From assembly GCA_910589045.1 (NCBI GenBank), contig CAJUSH010000039.1, positions 1-33,536 on the forward strand: a DNA stretch of 33,536 bases. The letters are read 5' to 3'. A model generated the notes under the pieces. The model made no database searches. It saw only the letters and a list, made by a program, of their open reading frames with translations, and was not told where the DNA came from. Position numbers and translations under genes: made by a program. Below, in pieces: positions 25,755-31,873 of the stretch. The DNA is from an uncultured Eubacterium sp. Its GTDB lineage: Bacteria > Bacillota_A > Clostridia > Lachnospirales > Lachnospiraceae. The number at the start of each line of letters is the position of its first letter. The stretch's first letter is position 1.

Positions 25755-26375
25755 ATGATAGCGATTATTGATTACGATGCAGGAAATTTAAAGAGTGTGG
25801 AGAAGGCATTGGCGCTGCTTGGGCAGCCCTGTGCGGTGACCAGAGACCGGAGGGAGATCCTTGGCGCAGACAAGGTAATCCTTCCCGGCGTGGGCGCCTT
25901 TGGCGATGCCATGAACCAACTGAAAAAATACGAGCTGGATCGGGTGATCCGGGAGGTGGCAGAGAAAGGCATGCCGCTTCTCGGCATTTGCCTTGGATTG
26001 CAGCTCTTTTTTGAAGGCAGCGAGGAGAATGACGGGGTGGAGGGATTGGGCCTTCTGCGGGGACGCATCGTGCGTTTTCATGAGGAGCACGGCCTGAAAA
26101 TTCCTCATATCGGCTGGAATTCCTTAAAGCTGCAAAATGACGGCAGGCTTTTTCGCGGCATACCGGACGCGTCCTATGTGTACTTTGTGCATTCCTATTA
26201 TTTACAGGCGCAGGAGGAGCACATCGTAAAGGCAGTTACGGAGTACGGTGATGTCTTTCACGCCTCGGTGGAGAAGGACAACGTGTTTGCCTGTCAGTTC
26301 CACCCGGAAAAGAGCAGCGGGGTGGGGCTTTCGATCCTGAAAAATTTTGCCGATCCGGACGGGGAGGGCGTGTAG
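25755..26375 (+). CDS. hisH: imidazole glycerol phosphate synthase, glutaminase subunit
   Basis: The 206-residue protein is a class I glutamine amidotransferase of HisH length. It shows GVGAFGDAM, the nucleophile Cys79 in LLGICLGLQLFF, and the His183/Glu185 pair in CQFHPEKSS. It makes ammonia from glutamine for HisF. The hisF ATG follows after 1 base (stop-G-C-ATG), so the two subunits are coupled. No other histidine gene is seen nearby. Confidence 0.95.
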   Translation: MIAIIDYDAGNLKSVEKALALLGQPCAVTRDRREILGADKVILPGVGAFGDAMNQLKKYELDRVIREVAEKGMPLLGICLGLQLFFEGSEENDGVEGLGLLRGRIVRFHEEHGLKIPHIGWNSLKLQNDGRLFRGIPDASYVYFVHSYYLQAQEEHIVKAVTEYGDVFHASVEKDNVFACQFHPEKSSGVGLSILKNFADPDGEGV

Positions 26376-26376
26376 C

Positions 26377-27138
26377 ATGTTTACGAAACGAATCATTCCC
26401 TGCCTGGACGTGAACCGCGGCAGGGTTGTTAAGGGTGTGAATTTTGTCAATTTAAGGGATGCGGGAGATCCGGTGGAGATCGCGGCGGCCTACGATGCCG
26501 CGGGAGCCGACGAGGTCGTTTTCCTTGACATTACCGCTTCGAGCGACGGACGCGAGACGGTGGTGGATATGGTGCGCAAGGTTGCCGAGAAGGTGTTCAT
26601 TCCCTTTACGGTTGGCGGCGGTATCCGTACGGTGGAGGATTTCCGGGTACTGCTTCGGGAGGGCGCGGACAAGATCTCCATCAATTCCTCGGCGATCGAC
26701 CGTCCGCAGCTCATTTGTGAGGCGGCGGACAAGTTCGGCAGCCAGTGTGTTGTCGTTGCCATCGATGCGAGGCGCAGGGCGGACGGCAGCGGCTGGAACA
26801 TTTACAAAAACGGCGGGCGCGTGGATATGGGGATCGATGCCGTCGAGTGGGCGATGAAGGCAGACCGCATGGGCGCGGGGGAGCTTCTGCTGACGAGCAT
26901 GGACTGCGACGGTACGAAGGCGGGCTATGACATTGCGCTGACGCGGCAGATTGCGGATGCGGTGTCCATTCCCGTGATCGCCTCCGGCGGTGCCGGCACG
27001 ATGGAGCACTTTTATGATGCCCTGACGGCAGGCGGTGCGGATGCGGTGCTGGCGGCGTCCCTGTTTCACTATAAGGAGATGGAGATCAAGGATCTGAAAG
27101 ATTATCTGGCGGGGCGGGGGGTGTCCGTGCGCAGATGA
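26377..27138 (+). CDS. hisF: imidazole glycerol phosphate synthase, cyclase subunit
   Basis: The ATG at 26377 lies immediately after the hisH stop. The 253-residue TIM barrel has KRIIPCLDVNRGRVVKG at the start (catalytic Asp11), VVVAID (Asp130), GGGIRTVEDF, and the C-terminal phosphate-binding ASGGAGTMEHF. It converts PRFAR and ammonia to IGP and AICAR. All key residues are present, so it looks like the true histidine enzyme rather than a glycan paralogue. hisA is not between or beside the two genes, which differs from the common hisH-hisA-hisF order. Confidence 0.95.
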   Translation: MFTKRIIPCLDVNRGRVVKGVNFVNLRDAGDPVEIAAAYDAAGADEVVFLDITASSDGRETVVDMVRKVAEKVFIPFTVGGGIRTVEDFRVLLREGADKISINSSAIDRPQLICEAADKFGSQCVVVAIDARRRADGSGWNIYKNGGRVDMGIDAVEWAMKADRMGAGELLLTSMDCDGTKAGYDIALTRQIADAVSIPVIASGGAGTMEHFYDALTAGGADAVLAASLFHYKEMEIKDLKDYLAGRGVSVRR

Positions 27139-27144
27139 TTTGCT

Positions 27145-27180
27145 GTTACTTTTCACGGGTCGGGAATGCGTATTTACTGC
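27145..27180 (+). repeat. degenerate copy of hairpin repeat A
   Basis: GTTACTTTTCACGGGTCGGGA closely matches the complement of the intact hairpin at 31706-31741. The first 12 bases also equal the complement of 7687-7698 in the end of maf. Lies between hisF and ung. Confidence 0.5.
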
Positions 27181-27240
27181 GTGCGGGCAGGACGGTGCAC
27201 GGCAAAAATGCTTACAGAGGATAAGGAGGAGATGGGCGGT

Positions 27241-27930
27241 ATGGCAATGATCAGCAACGACTGGCTTCCGGTGCTTTCCCCGGAGTTTAAGAAGCCTTAT
27301 TACACGGATTTGTATCGGTTTGTGCGGGAGGAGTACCACAAAAACGTTGTCTACCCGCCCTCGGAGGATATTTTCAATGCGTTTCATTTTACGCCGCTTT
27401 CGCAGGTGAAGGTGCTTATTTTGGGTCAGGATCCCTACCACGGGGAGCATCAGGCACATGGCCTTTGCTTTTCCGTGGAGGAGTCCCAGACGCAGCTTCC
27501 GCCGTCGCTTGTCAACATTTATAAGGAGATGCATGATGATCTGGGCTGTTACATACCGGACAACGGCTATCTGAAAAAGTGGGCCGATCAGGGCGTGCTG
27601 CTTTTAAATACGGTGCTCACGGTGCGGGCGCATCAGGCAAATTCCCATCAGGGCAAGGGCTGGGAGCAGTTCACCGACGCGGTGATTCACGCGGTAAACG
27701 AACAGGATCGTCCCGTCGTTTATCTGCTGTGGGGCAGGCCGGCTCAGAGCAAGATTCCGATGCTGAACAACCCGAAGCATCTGGTGCTCTCCGCGCCCCA
27801 TCCGAGTCCTCTCTCGGCGCACCGGGGTTTTTTCGGATGCAGGCATTTTAGCAAGGCAAACGAATTTTTAGAGAAAAACGGTGCCGCGCCGATTGACTGG
27901 CAGATTGAGAATATCCGCAGCGGTTCATAG
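27241..27930 (+). CDS. ung: uracil-DNA glycosylase, family 1
   Basis: The ATG at 27241 is preferred because AAGGAGGA lies 10 bases upstream; the frame extends back to 27166 across repeat sequence. The 229-residue protein shows the water-activating LGQDPYHG (Asp64) and the His187 motif HPSPLSAHRGFFGCRHF, both in the expected places for family 1 enzymes, plus NTVLTVR. It removes uracil from DNA after cytosine deamination or dUTP incorporation. Cytoplasmic, monomeric. Confidence 0.96.
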   Translation: MAMISNDWLPVLSPEFKKPYYTDLYRFVREEYHKNVVYPPSEDIFNAFHFTPLSQVKVLILGQDPYHGEHQAHGLCFSVEESQTQLPPSLVNIYKEMHDDLGCYIPDNGYLKKWADQGVLLLNTVLTVRAHQANSHQGKGWEQFTDAVIHAVNEQDRPVVYLLWGRPAQSKIPMLNNPKHLVLSAPHPSPLSAHRGFFGCRHFSKANEFLEKNGAAPIDWQIENIRSGS

Positions 27931-27966
27931 CCGGGATAGCTGCAGCTTGCGATTGATTTCCGCGGT

Positions 27967-27991
27967 CAGGGCAAACATCCATGTTTGCCTG
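27967..27991 (+). terminator. hairpin after ung, weak terminator
   Basis: CAGGGCAAACAT and ATGTTTGCCTG form an 11-bp stem with a single bulge and loop CC. The following sequence has few T, so termination may be weak. Region 27931-28153 otherwise holds the sigma-D promoter described below and no gene. Confidence 0.5.
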
Positions 27992-28068
27992 ATGTTTGAT
28001 TACAAAAGTAAATGGTCGTTTTGTGAAAAACCACTTGAAAGGGACCCGGGATTCTTTTACAATAGCGT

Positions 28069-28095
28069 TAAGCAAATGGATATTTTTGCCGATAT
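28069..28095 (+). promoter_or_regulatory. flagellar sigma-D (sigma-28/FliA) promoter
   Basis: TAAG (28069-28072), 15 bases, then GCCGATAT (28088-28095) matches the Gram-positive sigma-D consensus TAAA-N15-GCCGATAT at 11 of 12 positions. The transcript would begin near 28102, about 52 bases before the ATG at 28154. Confidence 0.75.
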
Positions 28096-28153
28096 TCTTT
28101 AAAAGAGAAGCGAGACAAGGAAGTCTAAATTTTTTCAAAGGAGTGATGAACTT

Positions 28154-28942
28154 ATGGCTAATTTTAACATTGGTAATTTGTTTTCGGGGTTCGGTTCAGG
28201 CAACTCAGGCATTTCGGGCTTAGGCGGCCTGATTTCCGATTATAATTCGATCCGCAACGGTTCTTACGGAAAGCTGTTGAAGGCTTACTACGGCGGCATG
28301 AACAACACCGCCACCAAGGCAGCCTACAGCAAGGTCGCAAAGGGAGATTACAGCAGCAGTACCTCTACCGCGGTAGACAGCTCCGCTACGATCAAGGAGC
28401 TGCAGAGCACCACTGATAAGCTGACTGCCTCCGCAAAGGCGCTTTACACGACCGGCTCCAAGTCCGTATTCAACAAGGTGGATGTGAAGGACGAGGACGG
28501 CAATGTGGTAAAGGATTCCAGAGGCGTTCCAAAGCAGGAGTACGACGTTGACAAGATTTACAAGAGCGTGAAGAGCTTTGTGGACAACTACAACAGCGTA
28601 CTGGAAGCGGCTGACAAGTCTGCGGACCGGAAGGTGCAAAACAGCGTGATCGGCATGATCAACTACACGAAGCAGGAGTCCAACATGCTAAGCAAGCTGG
28701 GCATCTCCATCGGTTCGGATCATCAGCTCTCGATCGATGAGGATACGTTTAAGAAGGCGGACATGAACGTGGCGAAGAGCCTGTTCAACGGCACCGGTTC
28801 CTATGCGTACACCATCGGAAGCAAGTCGGCCATGGCGAACAGCTATGCGGACCTGGAGGCTTCCCGTGCCAATACCTATAACCGGTATGGCAGCTACGGA
28901 AATACCTTCAATTCAGGTTCTATTTACAATTCCTATTTCTAG
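28154..28942 (+). CDS. small FliD-C-like, putatively flagellum-exported protein
   Basis: The 262-residue protein starts MANFNIGNLFSGFGSGNSGI without signal peptide. Residues 135-215 resemble the C-terminal part of the flagellar cap protein FliD: KSFVDNYNSVLEAAD, then NMLSKLGISIGSDHQLSIDED and AKSLFNGTGS. Around that are Gly/Ser/Tyr/Asn-rich stretches and a tail ending YNSYF. Real FliD is usually longer and has an N-terminal domain, so this is not a complete cap protein. Axial flagellar proteins are also signal-less and exported by the flagellar type III system, which fits the sigma-D promoter upstream. AAAGGAG precedes the ATG. Role as a filament-associated or secreted motility protein is inferred. 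Confidence 0.7.
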   Translation: MANFNIGNLFSGFGSGNSGISGLGGLISDYNSIRNGSYGKLLKAYYGGMNNTATKAAYSKVAKGDYSSSTSTAVDSSATIKELQSTTDKLTASAKALYTTGSKSVFNKVDVKDEDGNVVKDSRGVPKQEYDVDKIYKSVKSFVDNYNSVLEAADKSADRKVQNSVIGMINYTKQESNMLSKLGISIGSDHQLSIDEDTFKKADMNVAKSLFNGTGSYAYTIGSKSAMANSYADLEASRANTYNRYGSYGNTFNSGSIYNSYF

Positions 28943-28964
28943 GAAACATAATTGTACAATCAGA

Positions 28965-28993
28965 CAGGGGCAGCATGTGGCTGCTCCTGTTTT
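28965..28993 (+). terminator. terminator after the FliD-like gene
   Basis: CAGGGGCAGC (28965-28974) pairs with GCTGCTCCTG (28980-28989), 10 bp with one wobble, loop ATGTG, followed by TTTT. Positioned 22 bases after the stop. Confidence 0.85.
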
Positions 28994-28999
28994 CGTCGC

Positions 29000-29119
29000 A
29001 GGAAATTTCAACGAGAAATTTTTCGGTTTCTTTCCCCCTGGTCTATGCACTTGCTTTCATGTTCAAACGGTCTGTTGCCGGTCACGGAGTGAACCGGAGC
29101 ATTTCTCGTTGAAATTCCT
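29000..29119. repeat. 120-bp element with inverted-repeat ends
   Basis: The left arm (29000-29019) and right arm (29101-29119) pair along about 19 bp with one bulged base (core TTTCAACGAGAAAT and ATTTCTCGTTGAAA). Inside lies a second hairpin of repeat B at 29077-29097 (CCGGTCAC-GGA-GTGAACCGG with one bulge). The element sits exactly between a terminator and the next promoter and has no gene. It looks like a non-coding mobile-type (MITE-like) or structured RNA element. Confidence 0.65.
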
Positions 29120-29141
29120 TATGTTCGATCGCTTAAAGCCC

Positions 29142-29169
29142 TTGAAAAATCGCATCTTTTATGTATAAT
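29142..29169 (+). promoter_or_regulatory. sigma-A promoter of the ABC-F gene
   Basis: TTGAAA (29142-29147), 16 bases, then a perfect TATAAT (29164-29169). The leader runs about 107 bases and includes a GCAGCC/GGCTGC hairpin (about 29219-29240) that could attenuate expression, as in some ABC-F leaders; that role is inferred. Confidence 0.7.
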
Positions 29170-29282
29170 GAATATCGGTGTGTTTCGAAACTGGTGATTT
29201 TTGTGACAGCCCGGGGATGCAGCCGGAAAATCGGGGCTGCGGGGGCAGGGCAGAAAGAATTTTAATTAGAAGAGGGAAAATT

Positions 29283-30926
29283 ATGATTAGTGCAAACAAT
29301 GTAAGCTTACGTCTCGGAAAGAAGGCGCTTTTCGAGGATGTAAATATCAAATTTACGGAAGGGAACTGCTACGGGCTCATCGGTGCCAACGGCGCCGGGA
29401 AGTCCACCTTCTTAAAAATTCTGACCGGGGAGCTGGAGCCGACAAGCGGCGATGTGGTCATCACACCTGGGGAGCGGCTTTCCTTTTTGAAGCAGGATCA
29501 CTTCCGCTATGACGAGTACACCGTACTGGATACGGTTATCATGGGAAATGAACGGCTTTACGAGGTGTCAAAAGAGAAGGACGCGATCTATATGAAGGAG
29601 GATTTCACCGACGAGGACGGTATCCGCGCGAGCGAGCTGGAGGCGGAGTTCGCCGAGATGGACGGCTGGAATGCAGAGAGCGATGCGGCGACGCTTTTAA
29701 ACGGCCTTGGCATCCCGGCGGAGGAGCATTACAATCTGATGAAGGATCTGCCGGGCGCCCTGAAGGTAAAGGTGCTTCTTGCACAGGCGCTGTTCGGAAA
29801 TCCGGATATTCTGCTTCTGGACGAGCCGACCAACCACCTGGATCTGGATGCGATTGCGTGGCTGGAGGAGTTTTTGATCAATTTCGACAATACGGTCATC
29901 GTGGTATCCCATGACCGCTATTTCTTAAATAAGGTATGTACGCATACGGCGGACATTGATTACGGCAAGATTCAGCTCTACGCCGGGAATTACGATTTCT
30001 GGTACGAGTCCAGTCAGCTTCTCATCAAGCAGATGAAGGAAGCCAACAAGAAAAAGGAAGAGAAGATCAAGGAGCTGCAGGAGTTTATTTCCCGTTTCTC
30101 CGCGAATGCTTCCAAGTCCAAGCAGGCGACGTCCCGCAAGCGTGCGCTGGAAAAAATCCAGCTGGATGAGATGAAGCCCTCCAGCCGGAAGTATCCCTAT
30201 ATCGATTTCCGCCCGAACCGGGAGATCGGAAACGAGGTGCTGGAGGTTCACAACATCAGCAAGACGATCGACGGCGAGAAGGTGTTAAACGACGTTTCCT
30301 TTATTATGGGACACGACGATAAGATTGCTTTTGTGGGAAGCAATGAGCTGGCAAAGACCACGTTGTTTAAGATTCTGGCCGGGGAGATGGAGCCGGACGA
30401 GGGAAATTACAAGTGGGGCGTTACTACGAGCCAGTCGTATTTCCCGAAGGATAATACGGCGATTTTCGGGGATAACGGCCTGGCAATTACCGACTGGCTG
30501 ACACAGTTTTCCGAGATCAAGGATGCCACCTACGTCCGTGGCTTCCTCGGACGCATGCTTTTTGCGGGGGAGGACGGCATGAAGCGCATGAAGGTGCTCT
30601 CCGGAGGCGAGCGTGTGCGGGTGCTTCTTTCCCGTATGATGATCGAAGGCTCCAACGCGCTCATTCTCGACGAGCCGACCGACCATCTGGACATGGAGAG
30701 CATCACGGCGTTAAACAACGGGCTGATAAAGTTCCCCGGGGTGCTTTTGTTTGCGTCCCGCGACCATCAGGTAGTTCAGACGACCGCGAACCGTATCATC
30801 GAGTTTATGCCGGACGGGACGATCATCGACAAGATCACGACCTACGACGAGTATCTGGAGAGCGATGAGATGGCGAGGAAGCGGGCCGTTTACTCCATGT
30901 CGGTGAGTGATTCCCAGGACAACTAG
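29283..30926 (+). CDS. ABC-F family ATPase (YkpA/YbiT-like)
   Basis: The ATG at 29283 follows AGAGGGAAAATT. The 547-residue protein has two ABC domains joined by a Lys/Glu-rich linker and no membrane segments, as in ribosome-associated ABC-F proteins. Domain 1 has Walker A GANGAGKST (35-42 region), LLLDEPTNHLD and SHDRYFL. Domain 2 has an atypical P-loop GSNELAKTTLFKIL, LSGGERVRVLLS and ILDEPTDHLD. The signature of domain 1 reads LPGALKVKV instead of LSGGQ, and the switch of domain 2 reads SRDHQ instead of SHD. These may be group traits of the YkpA branch. The proteins act on translation; whether this gives resistance is unknown. Confidence 0.9.
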   Translation: MISANNVSLRLGKKALFEDVNIKFTEGNCYGLIGANGAGKSTFLKILTGELEPTSGDVVITPGERLSFLKQDHFRYDEYTVLDTVIMGNERLYEVSKEKDAIYMKEDFTDEDGIRASELEAEFAEMDGWNAESDAATLLNGLGIPAEEHYNLMKDLPGALKVKVLLAQALFGNPDILLLDEPTNHLDLDAIAWLEEFLINFDNTVIVVSHDRYFLNKVCTHTADIDYGKIQLYAGNYDFWYESSQLLIKQMKEANKKKEEKIKELQEFISRFSANASKSKQATSRKRALEKIQLDEMKPSSRKYPYIDFRPNREIGNEVLEVHNISKTIDGEKVLNDVSFIMGHDDKIAFVGSNELAKTTLFKILAGEMEPDEGNYKWGVTTSQSYFPKDNTAIFGDNGLAITDWLTQFSEIKDATYVRGFLGRMLFAGEDGMKRMKVLSGGERVRVLLSRMMIEGSNALILDEPTDHLDMESITALNNGLIKFPGVLLFASRDHQVVQTTANRIIEFMPDGTIIDKITTYDEYLESDEMARKRAVYSMSVSDSQDN

Positions 30927-30941
30927 AACGAAGAATGGCAT

Positions 30942-30969
30942 TGACATTTTACGGAATAATTGTAAAATA
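30942..30969 (+). promoter_or_regulatory. strong sigma-A promoter for the secreted protein gene
   Basis: A consensus TTGACA (30942-30947), 16 bases, then TAAAAT (30964-30969). The leader is short, about 33 bases. Confidence 0.8.
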
Positions 30970-31009
30970 AGAGATAGAAAAAAATAATACAGGAAAGGAA
31001 ATGCGGAAC

Positions 31010-31594
31010 ATGAAAAAACAATCCAAATCTATTCTCACATTGATTCTCTGCGCGGTTCTTGCTATCACCAGTATTACGTTTTTTGGCTCTGACACGGCTT
31101 ATGCCGCCGAAAAGACACCCTTTACGATAGCTTTTAAGGGAAAGACCGTGAAGCTGGACAAAGATTTTAATAACAGTATTGAAAACGGCATTAAGAAAAT
31201 AAGCTACAAGTCGCTGAAGAAGAAATGGGGTAAAGCATCGGAGGCAACGGATTACGAGGGATCACCCTTATTCTGGATAAAAGATACATCGTCCGTTATC
31301 TACTACGAGGGTGAAACCAAGGATTCCGGCTCATCGCTCCAATTTGAGCTTTACAGCAAAAACAGCGGCATCTGCGGCATTAAAATCGGCGCAAAGAAAG
31401 CTGCCGTACTCAAAAAGCTTAAAAAAATCGTGGATCAAAAATATATCTACCGGGAAGATACGGACTATGTTATGGTTGGCTGTGAAGACAAAAAAGGAAA
31501 TTATACCGGCATGGTAAATATTGTATTTGGCTTCTCGGAGGGAAAGCTTATAAGCATCTGCGGTGTCGCAAATGATATCGGGTTTTTGGAGTAG
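31010..31594 (+). CDS. secreted protein of unknown function
   Basis: The 194-residue product starts with lysines, a hydrophobic core (about 9-22) and a signal-peptidase site AYA-AEK after residue 32, so it is exported. The mature part (about 162 residues) is rich in Lys, Ser and Tyr and contains three cysteines (SGICGIKIG, VMVGCED, ISICGVAND). The alternating beta-like pattern resembles small immunoglobulin-like or PepSY-like secreted proteins, but I do not recognise a family. GGAAAGGA lies about 9 bases before the ATG at 31010; an in-frame ATG at 31001 is too close to it. It has its own strong promoter. Confidence 0.75.
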   Translation: MKKQSKSILTLILCAVLAITSITFFGSDTAYAAEKTPFTIAFKGKTVKLDKDFNNSIENGIKKISYKSLKKKWGKASEATDYEGSPLFWIKDTSSVIYYEGETKDSGSSLQFELYSKNSGICGIKIGAKKAAVLKKLKKIVDQKYIYREDTDYVMVGCEDKKGNYTGMVNIVFGFSEGKLISICGVANDIGFLE

Positions 31595-31661
31595 CCGCAC
31601 GGTTTCTTTATCCGGTGTCTGCAGATGCGGCGCAGTCCGTAAGAACATGATTCAGGTGTGA

Positions 31662-31700
31662 GGGGCGATTTTTGCGAAGCAAAACTCTGAATATCGCCCC
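31662..31700. repeat. inverted repeat GGGGCGAT/ATCGCCCC
   Basis: GGGGCGAT (31662-31669) and ATCGCCCC (31693-31700) form a perfect 8-bp stem, with an inner hairpin TTTTGC-GAA-GCAAAA. Sits directly next to the repeat-A hairpin in the gap between the secreted protein gene and nifJ. The inner TTTGCGAAGC also occurs near 6900 and 8249. Confidence 0.6.
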
Positions 31701-31705
31701 GAATC

Positions 31706-31741
31706 GTTACTATGAGCGGCTCCCGAGCCGTGAATAGTAAC
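31706..31741. repeat. intact hairpin repeat A
   Basis: GTTACTAT (31706-31713) pairs with ATAGTAAC (31734-31741), and inside CGGCTC (31717-31722) pairs with GAGCCG (31725-31730), loop CC. It is the best-preserved copy of a hairpin seen in degenerate form at 7794, 12374 and 27145. No T tract follows. Confidence 0.7.
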
Positions 31742-31781
31742 CAAACTGCTATATGCACGATGATTTGTACAGTTCCGACGC

Positions 31782-31810
31782 TTTACAAGCAAAACAAAGA
31801 ATGTTAAAAT
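31782..31810 (+). promoter_or_regulatory. strong sigma-A promoter of nifJ
   Basis: TTTACA (31782-31787), 17 bases, then TAAAAT (31805-31810) with TGT upstream (extended -10). The leader of about 57 bases has a perfect 6-bp hairpin, CGTGCC-GGAT-GGCACG (31837-31852), directly before the AGGAGG, which might protect the mRNA. Confidence 0.8.
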
Positions 31811-31873
31811 AGGAACTGAGGTCGATATGACAAAAACGTGCCGGATGGCACGTAAAAAAAGGAGGATATAGCA

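Noticed and set aside
26377..27138. hisF as a glycan-modifying amidotransferase paralogue
   Set aside because: All catalytic residues and the normal length are present, and the glycan locus is about 20 kb away.
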